DNA of 64,000 bases from Castellaniella sp040276085 (GTDB taxonomy: Bacteria > Pseudomonadota > Gammaproteobacteria > Burkholderiales > Burkholderiaceae_B), in NCBI RefSeq assembly GCF_040276085.1, contig NZ_JBELOK010000009.1:102361-166360 (forward strand), in the 5' to 3' direction. A program made the translations under genes and the position numbers. Positions 24,683 through 33,781 of this stretch are shown in pieces. Below the pieces are notes generated by a model. The model searched no databases. It had not been told where the DNA came from and was given only the letters and a program-made list of their open reading frames with translations. Each line of letters begins with the position of its first letter. Position 1 is the first letter of the stretch.

Positions 24683-25734
24683 ACCTGACCCGCTCAGCAG
24701 GCGCGGCACTTGCAGCCGCGGCCCTGTTTGGTGCCAGCACACCGTTTGCCAAGCAGCTCGTAGGCGATATGCCACCCGTCATGCTTGCGGGCTTGCTTTA
24801 TCTCGGCAGTGGCATCGGCCTGTGGGTGTTTCGCCTGGCGAAATCACGCAGGCTTGATATACCCCACCTGAGCGGGCCAGAATGGCTCTGGCTTGCGTGC
24901 GCCATTGTCTTTGGAGGGATTCTCGGTCCAGTCCTCCTGATGGTGGGGCTAAGTTACACCTCTGCTGCGCAGGCCTCTTTGCTTCTTAATCTGGAAGCTG
25001 TCCTCACAGCCGTACTCGCCTGGATCGTGTTTCACGAACATACCGATCAACGTATCATTCTTGGCATGTGTCTCATTGTTGCAGGCGGCCTTTCTCTGGC
25101 AGTCCCGCAGGGTGGGGGGCTTGCATCCGGCAGTGCGCTGGGCAATCTTGCGGTGGCGGCTGCCTGCCTGTGCTGGGCATTGGACAACAACCTGACTCGC
25201 AAGGTGTCGGCGACAGATGCACTGTTTCTGGCCGGCACCAAGGGGTTGGTGGCTGGTGCCACCAATACTGCCATTGCGTTGGCCCTGGGCTACTCTCTGC
25301 CCGCATGGCCACTGGCGGCCGAATCCATGGGACTGGGCCTGGCGGGGTATGGCGTGAGCCTCGTGCTTTTCGTGCTGGCGCTGCGTGGCCTGGGCTCTGC
25401 ACGCACAGGAGCCTATTTCTCTACGGCGCCCTTCGTGGGCGCTGTCATCGCCATCATCGGCTATGGTGAAGCAACCTCCATCATATTCTGGGCTGCCGCC
25501 CTGTTGATGGCAGTTGGTGTCTGGTTGCACCTCACTGAGCGCCACGACCACATGCACACGCACGACGCACTGGTGCATAGCCATCCGCATGTGCATGATG
25601 AGCACCACCAGCATCAACACGACTTTCCCTGGGACGGCACGGAACCCCACACCCACCTGCATCAGCATAGGCCCATCACGCACCGTCATCCGCATTACCC
25701 GGACATTCACCATCAGCATCATCATTCTCCTTAG
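24679..25734 (+). CDS. EamA/DMT exporter with histidine-rich tail
   Basis: 351 aa from the ATG at 24679 (an in-frame ATG at 24583 is less likely). Ten membrane segments in two EamA repeats, each about 140 residues. After the last span (about 285-308) comes a cytoplasmic tail of some 60 residues in which about one residue in three is histidine (HDHMHTHD, HSHPHVHDEHHQHQHD, HHQHHH). EamA proteins export metabolites or metals; the tail suggests binding of Ni, Co, Zn or Cu. The substrate is not known. Confidence 0.82.
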   Translation: MNLTRSAGAALAAAALFGASTPFAKQLVGDMPPVMLAGLLYLGSGIGLWVFRLAKSRRLDIPHLSGPEWLWLACAIVFGGILGPVLLMVGLSYTSAAQASLLLNLEAVLTAVLAWIVFHEHTDQRIILGMCLIVAGGLSLAVPQGGGLASGSALGNLAVAAACLCWALDNNLTRKVSATDALFLAGTKGLVAGATNTAIALALGYSLPAWPLAAESMGLGLAGYGVSLVLFVLALRGLGSARTGAYFSTAPFVGAVIAIIGYGEATSIIFWAAALLMAVGVWLHLTERHDHMHTHDALVHSHPHVHDEHHQHQHDFPWDGTEPHTHLHQHRPITHRHPHYPDIHHQHHHSP

Positions 25735-25754
25735 ATGGTGCACAATCCCGAGCT

Positions 25755-26099
25755 ATGGAACCCTCACTTGGCTTTTTCAGAGTAGTCTCGCTATTTGCGG
25801 TAACCGCTGTCGCCGAAATTGTTGGCTGCTATCTTCCCTGGCTGGTAATCAGACAAGGACGCTCAGCGTTTTTGCTAGTACCTGCAGCCGTTTCACTCGC
25901 GCTGTTTGTATGGCTGCTGACACTGCACCCAACTGCAGCGGGACGTACCTACGCAGCATACGGTGGGGTGTATGTGGCGATTGCTCTTTGCTGGTTGTGG
26001 CTTGTAGAGGGCCAACGGCCAGATCGCTGGGATCTGGCGGGCGTATTAACAATCCTGGTCGGTGTAAGCCTTATTGTGCTGGGGCCCAGAAGCAACTGA
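25755..26099 (+). CDS. ynfA: YnfA (UPF0060) family membrane protein
   Basis: 114 aa with four membrane spans. Family landmarks VTAVAEIVGCYLPWLVI, AAYGGVYVAIALCWLW and DRWDLAGVLTILVGVSLI are all present. Length is close to the usual 108. YnfA proteins resemble small multidrug-resistance pumps. Twenty bases after the EamA gene on the same strand, probably co-transcribed. Confidence 0.9.
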   Translation: MEPSLGFFRVVSLFAVTAVAEIVGCYLPWLVIRQGRSAFLLVPAAVSLALFVWLLTLHPTAAGRTYAAYGGVYVAIALCWLWLVEGQRPDRWDLAGVLTILVGVSLIVLGPRSN

Positions 26100-26454
26100 G
26101 GCCCAAACACCACAGCTGTACGTTTATAGCGCTGTATTAAAGGCTAAATATGCCGAACTGACCCGTATTGGAACATCAGATGCTGGTCCAGCGAGCAGGG
26201 CTGACAGCCGAGCATGGCGTACGGCACAAAAGACATATCCACACTGCCAAACACACTTTTTAATACCGTATTCTTAACGTATGTTAAGGATATGTTTGCT
26301 CGGCAAAAATACTATATGTTGTATTAAAAAATAAATAATGCACAATATATAGTATTAATAAGCAGAAACAAACCAAGCGTCATGTCGCAGTCATCGCAGC
26401 CATTTTGGTCTGCCTCTGCGGTCTTCTCACGCCCACTTAAAAGAGCGACCATCC
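26100..26454. other. Control region of nrdJ
   Basis: 355 bp without a gene. The right half is AT-rich and holds two NrdR boxes (see 26309-26355). A cobalamin riboswitch, which could be expected before a B12-dependent enzyme, was looked for and not recognised. Confidence 0.6.
26309..26355. promoter_or_regulatory. Tandem NrdR boxes
   Basis: ATACTATATGTTGTAT at 26309-26324 and GCACAATATATAGTAT at 26340-26355, 31 bp apart (three helical turns). Both fit the NrdR consensus core, and paired boxes at this spacing are the usual arrangement for this repressor of ribonucleotide reductase genes. Confidence 0.78.
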
Positions 26455-28677
26455 ATGCAAATCAAACCCGTATCGCCAGACATCGGCCAGCAGATGCTGG
26501 CCCAAAGTAAATTCTTCATGGGTTATGCCCGCTGGGATGAAGCCCATAACGCCTACGAAACCTGGCCCAGGGCCATTGAGCGGGTGATGCGCATGCACAA
26601 AGAGAAGTACGCACATCGCCTGACGCCAGAACTCTCTGCACTGATGGCACAGGCCCAGAGCGCCTACGAAAACCAACTTGTACTAGGCGCGCAGCGTGCC
26701 CTGCAATTTGGCGGCGAGCAGATTCGCAAGCACGAAGCCAAGATGTACAACTGCAGTTTTTCCTACGCAGACCGGCCCGCGTTTTTCCAGGAAGCCATGT
26801 ACTTGCTGCTGTGCGGCTGCGGTGTTGGTTTTTCGGTGCAACCTCGGCACGTCCAAAAATTGCCACCCATCGCTGCACGTGCGGCCGGCCAAGCCCGTAT
26901 TTTTCAGATTCCGGATTGCATCGAGGGCTGGGCCGATGCCTTTGGTGTCCTGCTGTCTTCGTATTTTGTCCGGAGTGGGGCGTTTCCTGATTATCAGGGG
27001 GCGCCGGTGCACTTTGATTACAGCCGTATCCGCCCGGCAGGCTCGATGATCAGCGGCGGCTTCAAGGCACCAGGGCCAGACGGCCTTCGCCGGGCGCTGG
27101 AGCGCTGCGAAGCCCTGATTGAAGGCGTACTGGCTCAAGGGCAACAAGTGCTGTCTCCCATTGTGGTGTACGACTTTGTCATGCACATGGCCGATGCGGT
27201 GTTGTCTGGCGGAGTGCGGCGTTCCGCCACCATCTGCCTGTTTGATAAAAACGACGAAGCCATGCTGGCGGCTAAAACAGGCAACTGGTACGTGGATAAT
27301 CCACAGCGCGGACGCAGCAATAATTCGGTCATTATCCAGCGCGACCAACTCACCCGGGCCGAGTGGGCACGCATCATGCGCTCGGTGCGTGATTACGGCG
27401 AACCTGGCTTTGTATTTACCGATAACCTGGATTTTGGCTTTAACCCCTGCGTGGAAATCGGCTTGTATCCGGTAGCAGAGGATGGCCGCTCCGGCTTTCA
27501 GTTCTGCAACCTGTCTGAAATCAACGGCGCCGCTTGCACCACACGCGAGGTCTTTCTGCAGGCGTGCCATGCTGCGTCCGTCTTGGGTACCCTGCAAGCT
27601 GGATATACCGATTTCCACTACCTGGACGATGCCTCGTGCCAGATCACCGAACGCGAGGCCCTGATCGGGGTCTCCATCACAGGCTGGATGAACAACCCCA
27701 AGGTGTTGTTTGATGAAGACCTGCTGCGCGAAGGCGCCGACCTGGTACGCGCCACCAACCGGCAGGTTGCGGGCCTGTTGGGGATACGGCCTGCGGCCCG
27801 CACCACCTGCGTCAAGCCCAGCGGCAACGCTTCGGTGTTGTTGGGCACGGCCTCGGGTATTCATGGCGAACACGCACCACGCTACCTGCGGCATGTGCAG
27901 ATGAACAGCATGGACGAAGTGGCCCGGCTGCTGCAGCAAGAAAACCCCACAATGTGCGAGGCATCCGTCTGGAATCAACAGGATATCGTCGTAGCGTTTC
28001 CCATGATCCCCAAGGTGGGCTCTTTATTCAAAGATCAACTACTGGGCATACAGCAGCTGGAATACGTAAAAAAGGTACAGCGCAGCTGGGTTGCCCAGGG
28101 CACCGATCCAGCACTCTGCCGAGAACCGGGCTTGCGGCATAACGTGTCCAATACCGTCACCGTAGACGACTGGGACCAGCTTGAACAATATTTGTTTGAT
28201 AATCGCCAGTGGTTTGCGGGTGTGTCGCTACTGGCGCAGCATGGCGATCGGGCCTACCCACAAGCCCCGTTTACGCAAATCCATACAGCTGAACAGATCA
28301 CGGCCCGTTACGGCCAGGGGGCCATGTTCGCCTCAGGGCTGATCGTCGATGGACTGCACGCCTTTAACGATAATATCTGGCTGGCCTGCGACACTGCCCT
28401 TGGGCAGGGCCTGACGCTGTCCGATAATGCCAGCGATTTGCTGAAACGCGATTGGGTGCGCCGCTTTGAGAAATTTGCGCACAACTACTTTGGTGGCGAT
28501 ATTCTGCAAACTTCGTTTTGCCTGAAAGATTGCCATAACTTGCACAAATGGCACAGCATACTCAATACCCTGGTACCTATCGATTTTGCCCAAAGGTTAG
28601 GTGAGCCTCGCTACACGGATGCGGATCAGTTGGCCAGCCAGGCGTGCGTTGGTGGAGCGTGCGAACTGACGTTTTAA
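26455..28677 (+). CDS. nrdJ: B12-dependent class II ribonucleotide reductase
   Basis: 740 aa, matching the monomeric Lactobacillus-type enzyme that reduces ribonucleotides with adenosylcobalamin. Cys100 (MYNCSF), Cys332-x-Glu334 (NPCVEI) and Cys351 (FCNLSEIN) form the active site; the C-terminal pair Cys731 and Cys736 (CVGGAC) carries reducing equivalents. The subtype (monomeric triphosphate reductase) is inferred from length and the C-terminal cysteine pair. It works without oxygen, useful for a facultative anaerobe. Two NrdR boxes lie upstream. Confidence 0.92.
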   Translation: MQIKPVSPDIGQQMLAQSKFFMGYARWDEAHNAYETWPRAIERVMRMHKEKYAHRLTPELSALMAQAQSAYENQLVLGAQRALQFGGEQIRKHEAKMYNCSFSYADRPAFFQEAMYLLLCGCGVGFSVQPRHVQKLPPIAARAAGQARIFQIPDCIEGWADAFGVLLSSYFVRSGAFPDYQGAPVHFDYSRIRPAGSMISGGFKAPGPDGLRRALERCEALIEGVLAQGQQVLSPIVVYDFVMHMADAVLSGGVRRSATICLFDKNDEAMLAAKTGNWYVDNPQRGRSNNSVIIQRDQLTRAEWARIMRSVRDYGEPGFVFTDNLDFGFNPCVEIGLYPVAEDGRSGFQFCNLSEINGAACTTREVFLQACHAASVLGTLQAGYTDFHYLDDASCQITEREALIGVSITGWMNNPKVLFDEDLLREGADLVRATNRQVAGLLGIRPAARTTCVKPSGNASVLLGTASGIHGEHAPRYLRHVQMNSMDEVARLLQQENPTMCEASVWNQQDIVVAFPMIPKVGSLFKDQLLGIQQLEYVKKVQRSWVAQGTDPALCREPGLRHNVSNTVTVDDWDQLEQYLFDNRQWFAGVSLLAQHGDRAYPQAPFTQIHTAEQITARYGQGAMFASGLIVDGLHAFNDNIWLACDTALGQGLTLSDNASDLLKRDWVRRFEKFAHNYFGGDILQTSFCLKDCHNLHKWHSILNTLVPIDFAQRLGEPRYTDADQLASQACVGGACELTF

Positions 28678-28703
28678 GCAGGTTGAATGATTGGGGCCGT
28701 GCC

Positions 28704-28734
28704 TTGACCTTCCCACTATGGTAAGCATTAAGCT
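28704..28734 (+). promoter_or_regulatory. CueR/MerR-type promoter
   Basis: TTGACC -35 (28704-28709), a 19-bp spacer holding the imperfect dyad CTTCCC...GGTAAG, and a weak -10 TAAGCT (28729-28734). The over-long spacer with a dyad is the hallmark of promoters activated by MerR-family proteins, and CTTGACCTTCCC is the same as in CueR-controlled copA promoters as I recall them. It lies 36 bp before the cytochrome c gene. Confidence 0.65.
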
Positions 28735-28769
28735 TGTGCCCCAACTCTTAACACGGCAGGTGATGATTC

Positions 28770-29252
28770 GTGCCAATGACACGTTTTTCCAAAGTATGGG
28801 CCACGGCTGCAATTGTTGTTGCCGGCGTGGGTATTGGCGCCTACGTATTTCTTGCCGGCGGGGCGTCACACAAAACGCTGATCAATGCCACAGATCAAGA
28901 TCTGATCGTCCAGGGTCAAGCGATCTACACTAGCAGCTGTGCAGCTTGCCATGGCGCAATGTTGCAAGGCCAGCCAAGCTGGCGCGAGCGCATGGCCAAC
29001 GGGCGATTGCCTGCGCCACCACACGATCAGACGGGGCACACCTGGCACCATCCCGACGCTGTGCTGTTCGATCTCGTTAAACATGGCCTGGTGCCCGGGC
29101 GTACGGCACCGCCAGGTTATCAAAGCGATATGCCGGCCTTTGGCGGCGTGCTAAACGACAACCAGATCGTCGCGGTACTAACCTACATCAAGAGCACCTG
29201 GCCCGCAGATGTTCAGCGCATGCAAAAGGACGTCACTGCTCAGCAGCAATGA
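28770..29252 (+). CDS. Membrane-anchored mono-haem cytochrome c
   Basis: 160 aa from a GTG at 28770 (ATG two codons later is an alternative). An N-terminal uncleaved anchor (about 9-30) precedes a c-type domain with the haem site CAACH (about 56-60); a methionine in YQSDMPAFGG is the likely sixth ligand. It is a periplasmic electron carrier of unknown partner. The CueR-like promoter upstream suggests copper control, unusual for a cytochrome. No copper ATPase gene is beside it. Confidence 0.85.
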   Translation: MPMTRFSKVWATAAIVVAGVGIGAYVFLAGGASHKTLINATDQDLIVQGQAIYTSSCAACHGAMLQGQPSWRERMANGRLPAPPHDQTGHTWHHPDAVLFDLVKHGLVPGRTAPPGYQSDMPAFGGVLNDNQIVAVLTYIKSTWPADVQRMQKDVTAQQQ

Positions 29253-29274
29253 CGCCGTTGGTGCAGGACTCTTT

Positions 29275-30249
29275 TTAATCCAGACCACGTATCACGATTT
29301 TGCCTACCTGGGCGTTGGCTTCCATACGCTCCAGGGCTTCGGCCAGTTGGGACATGGGGTAGACACGGTCGATGAGTGGCTGCATGGCCGGATCGGCCAT
29401 CCGGGGCAGGATATCGTCGACGACCCCCTGGACAATACGATGCCGTTGAGATGGGCTGAGACGCTTGCTGGACACCCCAAACAGGTGCAGCCGCTGGCTA
29501 TGTACCGCGCGGATGTCCAGCGTGGCCTCGTGCTCGTCATCCATATACCCCACCATCGCCAGGCGGCCCTGAAACGCCAGTGCACGTATGCAGGTGGGCA
29601 GCATCGAGGCCCCTACAATATTGACCACCAGGTTGACGCCCTGGCCGTCGGTGGCGGCCAGCACGGTGTCATCAAAATCAGTGCGGCGCGTGGCGATCCC
29701 GAGATCAAGCCCTAGGGGTTGGAGAGCCGCCAATTTGTCTGAGGATCCTGACGTACCGATTACACGGGCACCCAGTGATTTGGCCAGTTGCAATGCCGCT
29801 ACGCCTACACCAGATGCCACACCGGTAATCAGCAGCCACTCACCCGCAGCAAGGTGCCCTTGGCCAATCAACATATCGTGTACCACCTGCGTGCTGATCG
29901 GCAGGGCGCCTGCCTGCACCCAGGACAAGGTGTCGGGTACCTTCATGGCATCCTGAACATCCATCAGGACAGCATCGGCAAAGGCCCCATGACAGCGCCC
30001 CATCACCCGGTCGCCCGGATTGAATCCAGCGCAATCCGGGCCCAGTTGCAGGATCTCACCCGCAGCCTCGGCACCCAAAGGCTTGGGTTGCCGAGATGCA
30101 GATTGACGCAGTGCCAGGATTTCACCGCGGTTCAAGCCTGCTGCACGTACCCGCACCAATAATTGCTGTGGGCCGGGCGCAGGCGTGGATACTTGCTGTG
30201 GCTGGATCTGGAGGGCGTTGTGTCGAATCTGGGCAAAGTAGGCGAGCAT
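29275..30249 (-). CDS. Zn-independent quinone oxidoreductase (MDR family)
   Basis: 324 aa from the ATG at 30249 with AAGGT upstream. N-terminal GroES-like domain (VRVRAAGLNRGEILALR), then a Rossmann domain with the NADPH-binding VASGVGVAALQLAKSLGARVIGT. Zinc ligands of alcohol dehydrogenases are absent, as in quinone oxidoreductases (Qor). Substrate unknown. It converges with the cytochrome c gene with only 22 bp between the stops. Confidence 0.85.
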   Translation of the reverse strand: MLAYFAQIRHNALQIQPQQVSTPAPGPQQLLVRVRAAGLNRGEILALRQSASRQPKPLGAEAAGEILQLGPDCAGFNPGDRVMGRCHGAFADAVLMDVQDAMKVPDTLSWVQAGALPISTQVVHDMLIGQGHLAAGEWLLITGVASGVGVAALQLAKSLGARVIGTSGSSDKLAALQPLGLDLGIATRRTDFDDTVLAATDGQGVNLVVNIVGASMLPTCIRALAFQGRLAMVGYMDDEHEATLDIRAVHSQRLHLFGVSSKRLSPSQRHRIVQGVVDDILPRMADPAMQPLIDRVYPMSQLAEALERMEANAQVGKIVIRGLD

Positions 30250-30333
30250 GGTAGTGACCTTGATATCGAGAAGCACGAAGCAGACTGCTTACGATATCAC
30301 CGGGTAGGCCATGATGGCGCGTCGACCCAGCCT

Positions 30334-31569
30334 TTATTGCGCTTTGATGGCTGTTTTCAGCATCGGGCAGGTGGACTCGTCCAGCGTACCATAAGCGGTT
30401 TCGGCGGGAATGACTGCCGCCACTTTATGAAGATCCCAGGGGCCGGTACTCTCGGCCGGAGTTTTCACCTGCAGCAGTGTCATGTCGTTCATCATCCGAC
30501 CATCGGCGCGGATGACCCCATGATCAACAAAAAAGTCGTTTACGGGATGCGATTTGAGCCATGCCATGATGGTGTCGGCGTCATCGGTGCCTGCTTGGCT
30601 CACCGCCTTGAGATAGCTTGTGGCTGCGGAGTAATCACCGGCCTGGCCATAGGTGGGCATGCGCCCGATATCCTTCAGGTAGCGCTTCGACCACGCTTCA
30701 GAGTCCGGATTTTTGTTCCAGTACCACGGCACCGTGAAATACATACCCTGGGTAACCTCCAGGCCCAGCGCGTGGATGTCCAGCAAAGTAGCAGTCAGCC
30801 CCACCGGAATCATGGTACGGGTCAGGCCAAACTCGACGGCTGTTTTTAAGGAATTGACAAAATCTGCCGTGGCATTTGCCAAGGCCAGGACTTTGGCTCC
30901 GGAGTTTTGTGCTTGCAACAAAAACGAGGAGAAATCCGGGGTGCCCAGTGGTGTACGGACCGACCCCAACACGGTTCCACCCGAGGCTTTGACCACGGCA
31001 GCCGTATCGTGCTCGAGCTCATGGCCAAAGGTGTAATCGGTGGTGAGGAAAAACCAGGAGGATCCACCCTCGCGAACCACCGCCGCACCTGTCCCGCGGG
31101 CCAGGCCACGCGTGGAATATGTGTACTGAATGGTATAGGGGTTGCATTGGTCGTTGGTGAAGGCCGAAGAGCCTGCCCCGGAGGTGATGAAAGGCTTTTT
31201 CTTTTCGGCGGCCACCGCAGACATCGCCAGGCTGGCGGCAGAGCTTGTTCCGCCAATCAGCAAATCCAGTTTCTGGTTATCAAACCAGTCGCGGGCCAGG
31301 GCAGAGGACACATCCGCCTTGTTGCGACTATCAGCTACCAAAAGCTCGACAGGGTGGCCATTTATCTGGCCACCAGCGTCCGCGATAGCCATACGGATGG
31401 CATGTGCGCCTCCGGGCCCGTCTCCATCGGCATAGACACCCGACATGTCGGTAATGAAGCCGATGCGGATAACGTTATCTGAAATGCCGGCCGCCTGTGC
31501 AGGCGCCAGGGCGCACGTCAATGCGGCGGCGGACAGCGCCAGGCGGGCAACTGAAAGAGGGTGTCTCAT
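30334..31569 (-). CDS. Branched-chain amino-acid-type ABC binding protein, orphan
   Basis: 411 aa from the ATG at 31569. A signal peptide ends at AQAAG (about 27), then a type I periplasmic binding fold (IRIGFITDMSGVYADGDGPGG, LLIGGTSSAASLAMSAVAAEKKKPFI). No permease or ATPase gene is near, so it must use a distant Liv-type transporter or act in sensing. Its ligand could be an amino acid, amide or aromatic acid. Confidence 0.85.
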   Translation of the reverse strand: MRHPLSVARLALSAAALTCALAPAQAAGISDNVIRIGFITDMSGVYADGDGPGGAHAIRMAIADAGGQINGHPVELLVADSRNKADVSSALARDWFDNQKLDLLIGGTSSAASLAMSAVAAEKKKPFITSGAGSSAFTNDQCNPYTIQYTYSTRGLARGTGAAVVREGGSSWFFLTTDYTFGHELEHDTAAVVKASGGTVLGSVRTPLGTPDFSSFLLQAQNSGAKVLALANATADFVNSLKTAVEFGLTRTMIPVGLTATLLDIHALGLEVTQGMYFTVPWYWNKNPDSEAWSKRYLKDIGRMPTYGQAGDYSAATSYLKAVSQAGTDDADTIMAWLKSHPVNDFFVDHGVIRADGRMMNDMTLLQVKTPAESTGPWDLHKVAAVIPAETAYGTLDESTCPMLKTAIKAQ

Positions 31570-31698
31570 GGTGCAAACCACAAAAGAGGAGAAAGTCGAT
31601 ATGATGCCAGCCCGACGCAGTATAGGCACGAGTATGCCTACTTGAGCAGGGGTAAAGCACGACGTCAATGCTTCAAGGTAAGCTGTAAAAAACAGCGC

Positions 31699-33081
31699 TT
31701 ACCAGGCACCATGGTGCTCGGGCACCGACGCAATAAGCCGCATTGATGCCGCCACCAGCACTGCCCAGAAGCCATAGAGCCAGGCCTGGCTGATGCCGGG
31801 GTCGGAGGATACGGACAGCACCATGGTGACAATCGAAATAAAAGTGATGGTGCCTACCTGAATAGACAGCGTTCTGATGGCTGCCAGCATGGCTGCGGAT
31901 TTTGGCGCCAACTGCAAGCCAGCGTTTCTACTGGCGGGGTTCACCGTGCCGGTACCCATCCCCAGCAAAAATGTGACGGCCATCAACCAGGTAAAAGGTG
32001 ACAGGCCAAACCAGGGCGGCAAAGCCACCAGCAGCATCCCCAGGCCGATCAGGCTGGCGCCAATATACAAAGGAACGCGATATCCGGTACGGCGGATAGC
32101 CATCGTGCATGCCAGTGAGAACGCAATAGCCGCCACGCCTTGAGAGACCAGCAAAGAGCCGGCTTGCAGGGCACTCAAGCCATACCGGTTGGTGGCATAT
32201 AGGGGAATCAGCGCCACCGCACCGATCGTGATGCCGCCGTAGAGCACGTTGATCAGATTCACCACCCCAAAGCCAGGCCCGTAAATCAGTGGAGGCGCAA
32301 TAAAAGGATGATCACTGCGACGGATATGCCAGAAAAACAGCCAGCCAGCCAACAAGGCCAGCACTGCCGGGATCAAAATGCGTGGTGAACCAAACGGAAC
32401 ATTGTGTTCTCCCAGAAAACTGGCAGCCAGCATGCCTGCCAGCAAACACACGCCAATATAGGCAATGCCCGGGTAATCCATTCGAGCGTCAGGGCGCTGG
32501 CTTCGGGGTGGGTCTGGCGGGATATATCGCAGGGTCATCCACAGTATTAGCAGGCCAATGGGCACATTGACAAAAAATACGCCGCGCCAGTTCCAGTAGG
32601 TGACAAACAGCCCACCAAAAATGGGCCCGATCATGGCCCCAATGGGGAAAATGCTGCCAAACAGACTCACCGCCCGATCGCGGCTATTACCAAAGTAATC
32701 AACAACAATGCCTGTGGCGGAAGGAGTGATGCCGGCCCCGCCGGCCGCCTGCAGGACGCGCAACACAATCAGGACTGCGATATTGCTGGTGAGGCCGCAC
32801 AGCAGCGACGCTACCGTAAACACGCTGATTGAAATGAGAAATACACGCCGGCGGCCCAGACGCTCGCTAAGCTTGCCGGCAACGGGCAGCATCAGCACGA
32901 AACCAAACGCAAATGCGGTGAGTGTCCAGCCAGCCCAGTTAATGGAGGTATCCAGGCCTTGTTGCAATTCATGCAAAACGGTGGCGACGATTGTCGAATC
33001 CACCGATGTCATGATCAATGCCAGGCCAACAGTAACGAAGGCCGGAACCCGGTGGATGGGCGCTGCATGTGTATCTGGCAT
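31699..33081 (-). CDS. MFS drug:H+ antiporter, DHA2-like
   Basis: 460 aa with 12 to 14 membrane spans. Motif A GKLSERLGRRRVF (about 68-80) and the antiporter motif C region GPIFGGLFVTYWNWRGVFFVNVP (about 152-174) are clear, as is SVDSTIVATVLHELQQ in helix 1. Probably an efflux pump for hydrophobic compounds. Its ATG is one base after the stop of the periplasmic protein gene, so it is the last gene of the amino-acid transporter operon. Confidence 0.85.
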   Translation of the reverse strand: MPDTHAAPIHRVPAFVTVGLALIMTSVDSTIVATVLHELQQGLDTSINWAGWTLTAFAFGFVLMLPVAGKLSERLGRRRVFLISISVFTVASLLCGLTSNIAVLIVLRVLQAAGGAGITPSATGIVVDYFGNSRDRAVSLFGSIFPIGAMIGPIFGGLFVTYWNWRGVFFVNVPIGLLILWMTLRYIPPDPPRSQRPDARMDYPGIAYIGVCLLAGMLAASFLGEHNVPFGSPRILIPAVLALLAGWLFFWHIRRSDHPFIAPPLIYGPGFGVVNLINVLYGGITIGAVALIPLYATNRYGLSALQAGSLLVSQGVAAIAFSLACTMAIRRTGYRVPLYIGASLIGLGMLLVALPPWFGLSPFTWLMAVTFLLGMGTGTVNPASRNAGLQLAPKSAAMLAAIRTLSIQVGTITFISIVTMVLSVSSDPGISQAWLYGFWAVLVAASMRLIASVPEHHGAW

Positions 33082-33082
33082 C

Positions 33083-33781
33083 TTAGTGCTTTTGCAGTCC
33101 TGTCAGACCTTGCAGCCCCTCAAGCAGGTTTTGCAAATTGGTGGGCTTTGCCGGCAGCGCAAACTGGCTGGCCGGCGGCGTTTGCGTGGAAATTGATTGC
33201 AAGGTGAAATCCTGCCCAATGCGCAAAATGCCGCGACGCTGCGCGGGCAGGGCGCTGGCTAGCCGCTGGGCACTGTCCGAGCTCATCAGGGCCTGCAAGG
33301 TGTGCAGGTAGGTCGTGCTCATGTCAACAACGGCCACCTGATCCGTTAATACAGCATCGGTGACATGCGCCTTGCCCTGTGTGTCAGTGTAGTTCAGCTG
33401 ATATACGTGCCCCTGAATACCTGCGATGGTCTCGACTTTATGCAGATCACGCACCGAATTGACGTGATCGGGCAGTGTGTATTGGCCTTGTGACTGCGTC
33501 AGTGCGCTGAGGCCTTGCACCAGCCCCCCCATTTCCATCACCACGGGGCCGCCCATCTTGTATGTAACTGTGTACGGTTTGCCGTCACGCACGACAACGT
33601 AGTCCTTCTGGCCTTGACGCCCCAGGCGCACAGGACCGTCAGTTTGCCACGACAACGTGGCCGTATCCTGCCGTGTCTGCACCACGGCAGTGCCGCTGGC
33701 AACTGCGGCAAGGGGTGCCGCCAAGCATCCCGCCATCACCACACAAACGGTTGTGCCGGATCGAAAGCAATATCGCATCAT
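33083..33781 (-). CDS. Unknown periplasmic protein in amino-acid transporter operon
   Basis: 232 aa from the ATG at 33781, overlapping the permease stop by four bases. A signal peptide ends near AVASG (about 30). The mature protein is beta-rich with a central hydrophobic patch (YKMGGPVVMEMGGLVQGLSAL) and a helical tail with repeated NLQNLLEGLQGLTGLQ. I do not recognise the family; the fold could be of the lipid-binding or DUF4412 kind. It is translationally coupled to a permease and to an MFS pump. Confidence 0.65.
   Translation of the reverse strand: MMRYCFRSGTTVCVVMAGCLAAPLAAVASGTAVVQTRQDTATLSWQTDGPVRLGRQGQKDYVVVRDGKPYTVTYKMGGPVVMEMGGLVQGLSALTQSQGQYTLPDHVNSVRDLHKVETIAGIQGHVYQLNYTDTQGKAHVTDAVLTDQVAVVDMSTTYLHTLQALMSSDSAQRLASALPAQRRGILRIGQDFTLQSISTQTPPASQFALPAKPTNLQNLLEGLQGLTGLQKH

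Noticed and set aside
26100..26454. Cobalamin riboswitch before the B12-dependent reductase
   Set aside because: No B12-box-like or paired core segments were recognised by eye; only the NrdR boxes stand out.
26683..27978. 431-codon minus-strand ORF opposite nrdJ
   Set aside because: No recognisable domain, and the plus strand encodes an intact class II reductase.
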